Positions 49,211 to 59,907 of a stretch of DNA of 64,000 bases are shown here, in pieces; the stretch's first letter is position 1; each line of letters starts with the position of its first letter. The notes under the pieces are model-generated. The model saw nothing but the letters and a program-made list of their open reading frames with translations. It was not told the origin of the DNA and searched no databases. The translations under genes were made by a program, and so were the position numbers. Source of the stretch: Paratinospora sagittata. Taxonomy: Eukaryota; Streptophyta; Magnoliopsida; Ranunculales; Menispermaceae. The DNA is taken from positions 45,879,554 to 45,943,553 of the forward strand of contig CM069593.1 of assembly GCA_035771175.1 (NCBI GenBank), read 5' to 3'.

Positions 49211-50543
49211 ACTCTTGCCATTGCATGATCTGAAAAAGAAATAATGTATGCAGTTTCACCTTTATATTGAAAAGTTTATTTTTGGACTAAAACCCTTGAC
49301 TTTTAAATCATAATGAAGCAACATCCACAATAGAACATTCTTCTGATTTAATAATAAAGTTCTTTTAGTCTACATTGTGATGTCTATTTTTTGTTTTGCT
49401 TTTGTTGTATACCTTTTTCTTGATTACAAGCATATTTCAAGAATTTAGAATCATTTGGGTATTTCTAAATGCAAAGAGTTTTTTGAAATGCAAAGAATTA
49501 ACGTCTCAAAAACATATCTACATAGAAATTTCATTAAGGGAAAATTAGGAAGCATGACAAATTATCCTAGTTCAATTATTCTTCAAAAAACAAGAAGTAT
49601 TGTAATTGGCAGACCAGACTGAGCAGCTACCCTAGCCAGTTTCTAAAATAATGCATGCTAGAAGTCATGCAAACTCTAACCTTAAAAAAAAAAAATTGTT
49701 CAAACCTCCAACCAAACTGCATATTGAATACAAAGGGATGCTTCCATGATCTCCCCATAGACTCTGTTCATTTTCTCATCCACAAACATCACACCAACAA
49801 GAACCTAACAATAATATAAATCAACAATTCTTTTATCAAACATGTTGAATCATTCGTGCATCCAACCCCAATCATATCAATAATCATCCCATAAATACTC
49901 TCTCCCCATACATTCCACTACTAGATAATCCAAAATTTGTGTTACAAATTCATAAACATCAATTTAAAAACTTTTCTTTTTAACCATAAACATGAATTAT
50001 ATATTGTTGAAGCCAATTTTAGCCCCACCTCACACGTCACAAGATATTGTTCCTCCTACGTGTTTTCAAGTTGGGCTATCAGGCCTATGGGTACTCATAT
50101 AGAGCATGTTATAAAGGTAAGTCCTGAAAAGTTTTATTTTTCTCCTTATAAAATAGCCTCTTGGTAATGTGATAGAATGAGACTTCTTATGTATCTTAGT
50201 TTAAAAAAATGCATAGCTGATACAAGACTAATATCTGGAGTTGAACCCACCAACAGATATGAAGGCTAATTTAGCATCAAAGCCTAAATATTACATGGGT
50301 GTTGGGTTTAATTATATTTAATAGAACGACTTAATTAAACAATGGCTGAGGCAGTAATATAAGGTCAATGCAGCATGTGCATGCAGCTCTTAAAAAACCA
50401 ATCTTGTTTTTTCATTGACAGATTCTTTGCATCAATTATAGATAATATTGTACACAAACATGCTTTTCTCCTTCACATTTTTTTTTGGTTAGAAAAACCT
50501 ATGATTAGAGCAAGTTCATTAAGCCTCTAAATCTAGAGATTCC
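49211..50543. other. Intergenic DNA between two insertions
   Basis: AT-rich, no coding signal. Confidence 0.4.
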
Positions 50544-51591
50544 GACATAACGATCTCTTGGTGGTGTATCTTGGCAATTAAGATTGATCTTGAAAAGGCC
50601 TATGATCGATTATCTTGGGATTTTATTGAAGACTCGTTGAAGGAGATTGGTCTTGGTGATGGGTGGATCCGAAATGTGATGCATTGTGTCTCTTCCTCTA
50701 GGATGTCGATTGTCTGGAATGGGGATCTTTTGGATTGTTTCTCTCTTGAGCGCGGAGTTTGGCAAGGGGATGCAATTTCGCCTTATCTTTTTGTTCTGTG
50801 TATTGAAAGATTGGGTCATTTGATTAATGGGGCAGTGGAGCGAAAGGAATGGAAACCCATACAGCTTTCTTGTGGCGACCCCGGGCCCCGGACCACCAAC
50901 CCCATAGGGAATGGCATGCGGAATGCCGGGACGGGACGTCCGGCGTAGGCATCTCCGACCACTTCTCAACTCCCGTGAGGTGGTTGAGACCCTACGAGCC
51001 TTATCTCAAACAACGACATAATATCAAAAGGTACTAAACAAAACTACCCACCGTTTTTATCATCCAAGACAAGAGATAGTCCATAAAAATGAACCATAAA
51101 TAAAATCATAATCTCTACAGTCCATTAAAATTGACATATACATAAAGTCTAAAATTGTGGGTACAAATAAAAACCGTCATATGCCCACATGGTCTATCTA
51201 ACAAGTCCCAACTCACCCATACTACAATGTGGTAAGTGTTATAATTACATAATCCAAAATATAATACTTCATAATTTAAAACACAGTTCAATCAAAATGC
51301 CTCTCAACTCACATCGAGGCTTTGGATTCTCTCGCAGGCAAGGCCCTCAAGATATGACTACTCCTTTGCCCTTATTCGGGACAGAAGGACCTGAAAGAGG
51401 AAAATGAGGGTGAGCCAACGATGCCCAATGAATAGAATTCAAATATGGTATCAATACTCATCAATAAAAACCATGTATGCATGTCAATGTGTAGCATGAT
51501 TAAAAGCTCATAACATATAGATATCAAGCATTTATAATAAGTTCGATGCAAGTAAAAGTTTATCAATTTGGATCCACATTCCACATGCCTT

Positions 51592-51753
51592 GGGTTACTA
51601 GTACACGTCTATTTCACCGTGCCGTTGATCCCAATCATGTTTATCTGGGTTACTAGTACACGTCTATTTCACCGTGCCGTTGATCCCAATCATTTTTATT
51701 TGGGTTACTAGAACACGTCTATTTCACCGTGCCGTTGATCCCAATCATTTCTT
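51592..51753. repeat. Three-copy 55-bp tandem repeat inside the 3.1-kb LTR
   Basis: Copies start at 51592, 51647 and 51702, each with GGGTTACTAG and CACCGTGCCGTTGATCCC; nearly identical. Confidence 0.92.
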
Positions 51754-53369
51754 TTCCTAAAACCCTCTTATGACAAGGTTAAGTCCCCCTATTAGCCAGA
51801 TAGATGGGTCTAACCAAAGTCATAAGGTTTTCTCAAATCAATGCATCATTCAAAACATTAGAACACATTCATGCTTTCAAGATACAATATATATAAGTGA
51901 TATGATGACATAAAAGATATAATCATAAATGAAGTCTACTCACAACCAAGCCTCGCGAGAGTACTTAACCACACACGATCACCAAACCGAATCAACCCAA
52001 ATCAAGATCCTGAAACATTCATCAATACCCTATACATCAATTTCTATGCTCAATCACATAGACATTACACATCAACCCTAAATCAGCCCACATATAAACA
52101 ATAGGCCTAAATCTCATCTAATCCCATCATTCAACTCAAATCACATGACTTAGGCCTCTAATGCATAGTTCTCATACATAAACCATTCTATTAATCAAAA
52201 ATACTGATTTTCAATTCCTTTAGGCATAAACATGCCCAAATTGGGTCACTTGATCACAAGTAGGCCTAACCCATGATATGGTCACAACCACCAAATCAGT
52301 AGCATAATCAACCCTAATCATGCTTAATTAAACATAAGTTGCATCAATTCAATGATTCTAGGCCAAAAGTATCAAAAGCCCTAAAATATGAAATTTTCCA
52401 TACTTAGGCCATATTGTCGATTTACACTAGGTCACCATGTTCAGCCATGTATATCACTGATTTTGCATCATGGGTTCATCAACAATGGCAACTAGGTCAA
52501 CATAGTTGACATGCAAGCTATTTGGAAAGGTCTAAGTTCATATTCTAAATTTAGGTCTAACACAAGCAACCCCACCAATTCTTCATTTACTATTCTGTTC
52601 AGATGTATCAATATACCAACAGAAATATGTAATCACAAAATCAACCGTACAGATTGAAGTATGTGAAGAAACAAACCTTCTGTCCAAATATCAGCCCAAT
52701 CCAACGGTGGACCGAAAAGATATGTATCTTTGATGAACAAGTCTCTAATCAGACAATTTCTCCTTTCCTGCTGCAAATACTCAAACTCAGATGACTATAT
52801 CACACAAAATACTGAATTTATAAACATCTTCACCGTACATAATATAGATATATCAACTATAAACTACATACCCAAATTTGATATCCATCCAACGGTAGAT
52901 TTATGAGATCTACAAGTTTGAGCAAAACACCACGAGAAATCCAGAATCTCCGACTAGCTTTGTTTCAGAGATTAGATCTCTCATAAGAAAAACTAAATCA
53001 AGATCTCCACCGTTCAGAATGCAGAACTATCCGTTGTAAACGACATACCCAAATTTTATATCCATCCAACTGTAGATTAAGGAGATCTATAAGTTTTAGC
53101 GAAACGGTGCGAGAAATCCAGACTTTCCGACCAGCCTTATTTGAGAGGTTAGATCTATTAGACGAAACCTCTGATCAAGATCTCCACCGACCAGAATGAA
53201 TAACCATAAGTGACGAACTTGCTGACAAAGTTTGAGCTCAATCGGACCATAGATTCGAAAGATCCACCTCTTTGGTGAAAACGTCGCAGGGATCTTCCTC
53301 CTGCAACTCTCTCCTTCTTTCTCTTCTTCTTTCCTTTCTCTTCTTTTCTTTCTCTTCTTCTTTCCTTTC

Positions 53370-53529
53370 TCTCCACTCACCTCTTTCTAGCACTTCCTTG
53401 ATTCCCTCCTCCACTCACCTCACTTTCTAGCACATTCTTGGATTCTCTCCTCCACTCATCTCATTTTCTAGCACATTCTTGGATTCTCTCCTCCACTCAC
53501 CTCATTTTCTAGCACATTCTTGGATTCTA
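53370..53529. repeat. Roughly 41-bp tandem repeat, four copies, inside the LTR
   Basis: Units contain CTCCACTCACCTCA and TTTCTAGCACATTCTTGGA; the first copy is the most divergent and the last three are nearly identical. Confidence 0.85.
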
Positions 53530-53956
53530 GAAGTGGGCATGGGACACTTGTCCACTTTCATGCACCAACCTTCACATGTGTTGGTCTCATACTACCCATA
53601 CCAACCACTTGTATTTTAACCAATCTCATGCTTCCATGTATTTTAAATGTTCAATCCATTTAATACACCAAATTTTCATTCTCATTTATCATTTTATTCA
53701 ATCAATCCTAACCCATATCAATTCATGGTTTAATGGGCCCATGCATAAATAATAACATATGTATTATACTTTAATTTAACATGACCCATATACAATTTAT
53801 GATACACATATTTATATACATTATCAAACATCAACTATACAAACATTAAACAACCATCAAACAAACACCAAACATATCAAGACAACACATAGAGTTTGGG
53901 CAAAATGCAATTGGGTTATGGGCTAGATGAAATAATTTTCGGGGCGTCACATTTCT

Positions 53957-55303
53957 CGTAATGGTCCTTCTATCTCCCACCTTTTCTTTGCAGATGATAT
54001 GGTTTTGTTTGCGGAAGCATCTACAGAGCAGATAAAGGTTATTATGAAGTGCCTGGATTTATTTTGTACGTGCTCGGGCCAAAGAGTTAACTACCAGAAA
54101 TCTCATATATTTGTATCTCACAATGTGGAGCTTGCGGTGGCTCAAGACATATCTACTATCTCTGGTATTCCCCTTACGGACAACTTGGGTCGGTATCTTG
54201 GTGCTCCCTCCATTCATGGGAGGGTCCGACCTGCTGACTTTCAGTACATCATTGAGAGAGTGACTACTCGATTGGAGGGGTGGAAGACAAAATTCTTGTC
54301 CTTTGCGGGTCGATTGGTTCTAGTTAAATCGGTGCTTAACTCTATTCCCATGTACATCATGCAGACTATGGTGTTACCAATAGGGGTGTGTAATACTATT
54401 GATAAATTAGTTCGACGTTTTCTATGGGGAGGGTCTAATGAGAAGCAGGGCGTCAACCTCATTAAGTGGGAAATCATCATCAAACCTATGGAGGACGGTG
54501 GTCTTGGCATTAAGAGTATGGCTTATATGAACTTGGCTTTTTTGGCCAAATTGGGATGGAGACTAATTACAGATAAGAATAGCTTTTGGGCCAGAGTTGT
54601 TTCCATGAAGTATCTGCATCGGGAAGCTACTATTGATAGGTTGCAGCCTACGAATGGGGCCTCCAATGCGTGGCGGGGCATTGTTAAAGCCTCGCCTATT
54701 TTACGTAGCGGAGTGCGGGCTCTAGTTCGTAATGGTAAGGACACTCTTTTTTGGCTTGATACATGGGTAGGTGAGGTGGCCTTAATCAATATGAAAATGC
54801 GGGATTTGAGTTTGGTGGAGATGTATAGGCCTGTCTCAAGCTATTGGGTGAAGGGCTCAAGGTGGGACTGGAATGCTCTATCAGGTTTACTCCCTTTTGA
54901 GGTTGAAAATAAACTTGCTGCTGTGCTCTTATGGGATGAGGAGGATGTTGCAGATGGCATATGTTGGGGAGCTTCTAAGAGTGGCATATTAACGGTGACC
55001 TCTGCTTATACTATTTCTACTGGCACTCTTATGGGAGATCCTAATTCCCTTTGGAGGATGATTTGGAAGCTTAAAGCTCCTCAAAGATACAAGACTTTTT
55101 TGTGGATGGTTGCGCATCAAAAGATCATGTGCAATGCTGAGCGGATGAAAAGGGGTTTCACCATGGCATCTGACTGTATTGAATGTGTGGGATGTATCGA
55201 GGATGTTGATCATATTTTTCGAAATTGCTCTAGAGCCGTGCAATTATGGAAGTGTCTATTGCAGCCAGTTGAGTATCATCTTCAGAGCAATTTGGATTTC
55301 TAA
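53957..55303 (+). pseudogene. LINE F reverse transcriptase palm, thumb and zinc-finger part
   Basis: Continuation of the RT after the LTR. FFADDMVLF lies at 53987-54013; then GRYLGAPSIHGR, GWKTKFLSFAGRLVLVKSVL and MEDGGLGIKSMAYMNLAFLA; then the zf-RVT region with CIECVGC and HIFRNC near 55177-55230. The frame ends at a TAA at 55301-55303 and resumes after a second stop at 55358-55360. Confidence 0.85.
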
Positions 55304-55360
55304 AGCTGGCTTGCTCATAATCTTACTGGCGTTAATGATTGTAATGTTGACTATGACTGA

Positions 55361-56071
55361 GCTTCCTACTTTACAGTTGCCGTGTGGGCTCTTTGGAAAT
55401 GGAGGAATGATTTAGCATTTCGTAATCTTCGTTTTCACTTCGAGTATAGCATGGCTTGGCTTAAAGGGAAAGTGGCTGAAATCATTCATGCTTTTCGAGC
55501 CAAAGTGGCGGTCCATGATGATGGACTGATAGAGAGGGTGAAGATGGTAGGCTGGTGTGCTCCCAACCATGGTTGGACTAAGCTTAATACTGATGGATGT
55601 CTTAAGAATGCTTCATCGCGAGCAGGGGGTGGCGGTCTTCTCCGTGACTATCGTGGTATGTGGTTGAGAGGGTTTGTGGCTAATATTGGTTCTTGTACTG
55701 CAACTGAAGCTGAATTATGGGCTGCTGTTCATGGCTTACGTCTTGCTTGGGAGGAGGGCCATCGTTCTATAGTTTTCGAAACAGATTCGGCTATGGTGGC
55801 TGGTTGGTTAAAAGGCAACAGTATGCTGCAGCTTAGCCTTTCCAACTTGGTAAATGAGTGTAGAAGACTCCTTCAGAGAGATTGGATAGTTCAAGTTGAG
55901 CACATTTACAGAGAAGGTAATAGAGCAACAGACTATTTGGCTACTGAGGCTTTGAAGTTCAATCGGGGAGTGTGTATCCTGTCTTCCCCTCCCCGTGGGT
56001 TATTCAATATTTTGAGGGAAGATGCAACTGGGGTTACTTGGCCTAGGAGAGTTCGAGATGTAGTGTGCTAA
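55361..56071 (+). pseudogene. LINE F RNase H domain
   Basis: Same frame as the RT part, after the stop at 55358-55360. It has the RNase H-like core seen at the C-terminus of many plant L1 elements: LNTDGCLKNASSRAGGGGLL, CTATEAELWAAVHGLRLAWE and FETDSAMVAGWL, then HIYREGNRATDYLA. Putative catalytic acids are the Asp of NTDG, the Glu of TEAE, the Asp of ETDS and the Asp of ATDY. It ends with a normal stop at 56069-56071, close to the element's tail. Confidence 0.85.
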
Positions 56072-56228
56072 TTGTTCTTGCTGGGTATTCCCCCTCTTTT
56101 CCTTTCCAAAAAAAGACATAACGATCTCTTGATTGCACGAATTGGCCGGGGATTAATACATTTAACACAATAAACAAAGATCAAAGAACTTGGACCTTCT
56201 CATTACATTGATAATTATTTTTTATTTT

Positions 56229-56532
56229 ATTTTATTTTTTGAGTAGAAACAAGATCCTGATTACGGGCCTCAACCTCTACAATCTCAACCCGTAGGGTAT
56301 CGAATCCCTTCGGGACCCACTAATCTCTACACAAACGAGTCAACCCAGTAATTAAAGTTTACGTGGACGCCGCACGAATCATACACCTAGCCCACCAATA
56401 CTTTTATTTCTTGGCTGGATCCCCCTTCCGTAAGCCCAACAATACTCGCATTTCTTGTATGCCCTAGGGCTCGTACACATGACCCCTCAAAGCGTACCCG
56501 TTTTTCAACCACCGTGCCAATCGCGCATTGGC
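56229..56532 (-). mobile_element. tRNA-derived SINE, minus orientation
   Basis: A T-rich tail lies at the left. The complement of the right end reads GATTGGCACGGTGGTTGAAA (box A region) and GGGGTCATGTGTACGAGCCC (box B region). Duplications of about 24 bp beginning ACATTGATAATTATTTTTTA flank it at 56205-56228 and 56533-56556; part of that length may be tail. The inner half resembles the SINE at 8803-9145. Confidence 0.75.
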
Positions 56533-56557
56533 ACATTGATAATTATTTTTTATTTTT

Positions 56558-57831
56558 CTCACCCAAAAAAAAACTCATATTTTGAATGATTAATTCTACA
56601 TTGGTCGGTGGGTAATGAGAAAGATGAATCACATCAAAAGTAAGCTTCCTCTAAGATGCTTGTCAAGGGGAAGAACAGATTCTAATTAGGGCACATGCTG
56701 ACTCCTAAACAAACAACAACATGTCTGCTTGGAAGAACCTTGTGAGTCCTATAAAACTCCAAGATGGAAAAGTTTGAAGTATTTAGAAAAATAACACCGA
56801 AGATGGATCTCATGTGGGAATAAGGTGTTTAGTTTTTAGGTGCCTCTCAAAAATATATTTCAAAATGGGTGAAATTCTATCCTCTCTAAAAAAAAATGAA
56901 ATTTTTATATTAGAAATGCCCATACTTAACAGAAAAAAATAAAAAAATAGAAGGAAATAATTTTAATTTAATGAAACTTATAAAAAAAAAGAAAAAAAAA
57001 AACCTGTGGTAGGGGTTTGGGCTGAGATTGGACTTGATTTTAATGCTGACCTAACCCTGGTTCGGCTTCACAGGTTACCCGTGAGAATGAAAAGAACATC
57101 TTTCAAAGTTCAAATGGATCAATCAGAAAACACACCCATAGTCCCATACATGAACAGGGAAAACATAGGAACAAAGGATAAGAAAATGCAGTGAAGTAGT
57201 AAATGACAAGTCCCTTTCTAGAGTCTCATGATCTTGTCTTACATATTAAATACCATTAAGAGAAAGGTGACAAGTGGCACCATCTTACCAAGTACAATTT
57301 AAATGACCTCCCATTACCCTCATGATCTCCAAGGACCCAGTAATTGCCACCTGGAACACTGTTCTTGATTAAACCTATCTTATTCATATGGGTAAATAAA
57401 AAGATTAAAAAATAATTTCTTTTTATAGATAGATACAAAATTAAATATAGCTACAACCTACAAATCACTGATCAGAAAATGAGCTTTTTGTATTTGGGTG
57501 CCCATATATCACTGTCAATTTTATTTTGCTATGGCCCAAAGATTTTTACCTATAATATTCAGTCAGTAAATTTTTCCTAAGTTTTTCAAATTTTCTGTCT
57601 CTTCTGACATACCTTCTTCGAATAAGAAATGAGTCCTTCCTTACCCAAAATAACTAAAATAGGTCAAAGCTCTATAAAATATAATAAGACCCACCAAGAG
57701 CCAAACTACATGACGAAGCTGATCTCAACAATCACAAAATACAAAACCAAGATGATTGAAATAATTCAAATCTTGATCAAGACAGCAAGTTTTGGAGAGT
57801 TGAACTTAGCAAACATATGAACTCCTTTATT

Positions 57832-57898
<67 letters not shown>

Positions 57899-58195
57899 TA
57901 TGTAAAAAATAAAACTATACTTGACATAAAGTACTATAATATTGAATGAGCCACTGAAACACATTGAATTCTAGAAACTCTAAAAATTAAATACACACAT
58001 GAAAGACCCCACCAGCCCCATCTCTCTCACCTCTTCTTTTAAAATCCTTCCCTGACCTCCATCAATGCCCACAAAAGAAGCTCAACCTCAAACAAATCCA
58101 ACAAAAAAAGAAAGAAAGAAAAACATTTAAACCCAGCTAGCCCTCTTCTTCAAATATCATCTCCAACAAAAAAAAAACAGACACTTATCATTAAA
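56558..58195. other. Upstream region of the OVATE gene
   Basis: AT-rich, no other gene supported. It contains an (AT)n run at 57865-57894 and a pyrimidine-rich stretch from about 58020 that is probably the leader. Confidence 0.45.
57865..57894. repeat. (AT)n microsatellite
   Basis: Continuous AT dinucleotide run of about 30 bp upstream of the OVATE gene. Confidence 0.9.
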
Positions 58196-58969
58196 ATGGG
58201 CAAGAAGAAGATGGTGATGATGAAGAAACTTCCATCTCTTTTCAGGAACAACAAAGAAGCATCATCAAAGCCTCCTTCTTCATGGCAATGGCCTTCTTGC
58301 AAGCAACAGCCCAAGACCCATTCTTTCAGAGCTCCTGGAGATGACATTTTCAAGACTGCTAACTCTGTTTATAACTGTGATAATAACAGTACTACTGGTC
58401 CTCCTCAAGATCATCAATACATGATGATGATCACAACAAAAACACCAGAGTCTTGGTTCACAAATTCTTCATCAGAATCTGCAAGTTTTTCTACTGTTTC
58501 TGAGGAATCTGGAGGAGGAGATTTACTGGAAACTGTTGTGATTCGTGGGCTTCGTTCAAATAGATTGTTCTTTGAGCCTGGTGATTCAAATTCTATATTA
58601 GAGGAAGCAAAAAGTTCAAGTAGTACTATTAATGGTGGGTTTCCTTTTAAAGAGAGTGTGGTTTTGGCAATGGAATCTGAAGATCCTTATGTGGATTTCA
58701 GGACATCAATGGAAGAAATGGTGGAAGCTCATGGATTGAAGAACTGGGAATGTTTAGAAGAGCTTTTGTGTTGGTATTTGAGGGTGAATGGGAAGAAGAA
58801 CCATGGATTTATTGTGGGTGCTTTTGTTGATCTTCTTGTTAGTCTTGCTACTGCTGCTTCTGGTTCTCCTTGCTCTTTTTCTTCTTCTTCTTCTACTTCT
58901 TGTTTATCTTCATTAGAATGTGTTGATGAAGAAGAAGGTAAGGATATTTCATGTTTAGAGGATATTTGA
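58196..58969 (+). CDS. OVATE family protein (OFP13/15/16/18 type), intronless
   Basis: A 257-residue single-exon protein. Residues 152-216 are the OVATE domain, a plant-specific repressor and interaction module: SVVLAMESEDPYVDFRTSME, then GLKNWECLEELLCWYLRVNG and FIVGAFVDLLV. The N-terminus is basic (MGKKKMVMMKKLPSLFR) and followed by a HSFRAPGDD segment typical of this subgroup. The middle and the extreme C-terminus are Ser-rich and low in complexity. OVATE proteins bind KNOX/BELL homeodomain and TRM proteins and influence organ shape; the particular role here is inferred only at family level. The ATG at 58196 is the first in frame after a pyrimidine-rich leader. Confidence 0.92.
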   Translation: MGKKKMVMMKKLPSLFRNNKEASSKPPSSWQWPSCKQQPKTHSFRAPGDDIFKTANSVYNCDNNSTTGPPQDHQYMMMITTKTPESWFTNSSSESASFSTVSEESGGGDLLETVVIRGLRSNRLFFEPGDSNSILEEAKSSSSTINGGFPFKESVVLAMESEDPYVDFRTSMEEMVEAHGLKNWECLEELLCWYLRVNGKKNHGFIVGAFVDLLVSLATAASGSPCSFSSSSSTSCLSSLECVDEEEGKDISCLEDI

Positions 58970-59096
58970 TATCATTAATTTTGTTCAAAAGAAATTAAGA
59001 TCAAAATATCTCTGTATCCCTCTTAATTAGTTAGTTTTATATCATCAATGTATACTAGTAATTAATTACCTTCTTATATACTATGTAATTTAACTA

Positions 59097-59172
59097 ATTA
59101 TTAACAGAAAACTTACAGTACGAATCTTCAATCCATTATTAACAGAAAACTTACAGTACGAATCTTCAATCC
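59097..59172. repeat. 38-bp tandem duplication
   Basis: Two consecutive identical copies (59097-59134 and 59135-59172), each containing AACAGAAAACTTACAGTACG, just before a CT microsatellite. Confidence 0.95.
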
Positions 59173-59185
59173 TTTCTCATCAAGA

Positions 59186-59189
<4 letters not shown>

Positions 59190-59234
<45 letters not shown>
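59190..59234. repeat. (CT)n microsatellite
   Basis: Uninterrupted CT run of about 45 bp. Confidence 0.95.
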
Positions 59235-59239
<5 letters not shown>

Positions 59240-59863
59240 CTGGTTATATTACACACGTGTGGATAGAGCAAAATGCACTCGTGTAAAATTGTTTGACCCA
59301 AGTATATATGTACATGGTCAAAGTTAGAGATATTGATGAAGGAATCCTGTCCATTGAATTTTCAGCAATTTTACATCATGGGCTTGATTAAAACTCTGAT
59401 TGCTGTCAAAATCCATTATGAACATGAAGAGAGTGTACACAGGTGGCAATTAGTGGTAAGCTGGTGCATGGAGCTGGTGTTGATTATTAATAACTTAACA
59501 TATATAGCAGTTCTGTTTAAAAAATGGATTGTAGAAAGTGAAAGTGTTAAAAGTGTGTAGGTGTTGGTGAACGTGAATTCAATGCAAAAGTAGCTATGTA
59601 GAGTGGCCATTGTAAGTTTTACACAATCTCTTAAATATATGAATATTGAATTGCATGACTTCAGCTGAAAGCGAATGTGCTTCAACGGCCACTGCCCTCT
59701 CTGTCTGCTTTCAGCTCATTAAATTCTTCTTCTTCTTCTTCTTCTTCTTTTTCAAAAAAATATTTCTTTCTTCTATCACACTCCAAAGTGCAAGAATTAA
59801 TTAATAAGAATACTAAAACACATACTACCCTACCCAATTAAATGCCCTTCATCAGCATACACG

Positions 59864-59866
<3 letters not shown>

Positions 59867-59903
<37 letters not shown>
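59867..59903. repeat. (TA)n microsatellite
   Basis: Uninterrupted TA run of about 37 bp. Confidence 0.95.

Positions 59904-59907
<4 letters not shown>

Larger units (their letters stand above)
50871..53951. mobile_element. Solo LTR of 3081 bp inserted in LINE F
   Basis: It starts TGTGGCGACCCC and ends GGGGCGTCACA, near-perfect inverted ends of TG...CA form. The perfect 5-bp duplication TTTCT is at 50866-50870 and 53952-53956. Removing the LTR and one duplication joins the RT frame of the surrounding LINE exactly. No retrotransposon proteins are encoded inside, so it is a solo LTR or a non-coding derivative. It contains a 55-bp triple repeat (51592-51753), a roughly 41-bp repeat (53370-53529) and a pyrimidine-rich tract (53300-53370). 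Confidence 0.88.
50561..56114 (+). mobile_element. 5'-truncated L1-type LINE with RNase H domain, split by a solo LTR (LINE F)
   Basis: The element is 2468 bp without the inserted LTR and its 5 duplicated bases. It starts inside the RT fingers (IKIDLEKAYDRLSWDF) and ends in a short A-tail at 56108-56114. A perfect 17-bp duplication GACATAACGATCTCTTG lies at 50544-50560 and 56115-56131. RT motifs KAYDRL, WQGDAISPYLF and FFADDMVLFAE are intact, with both FADD aspartates. The thumb, the zf-RVT region (CIECVGC, then HIFRNC) and an RNase H domain follow. The frame is open apart from the LTR and two stops, so this is the youngest LINE in the window, but it cannot move by itself. Confidence 0.92.

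Noticed and set aside
53096..53380. Lys/Arg/Glu-rich open frame on the minus strand
   Set aside because: It arises from the pyrimidine tract inside the 3.1-kb solo LTR and has no domain.
57865..57894. AT run considered as TATA element of the OVATE gene
   Set aside because: Simple microsatellite, over 300 bp from the start codon; no way to assign promoter function.
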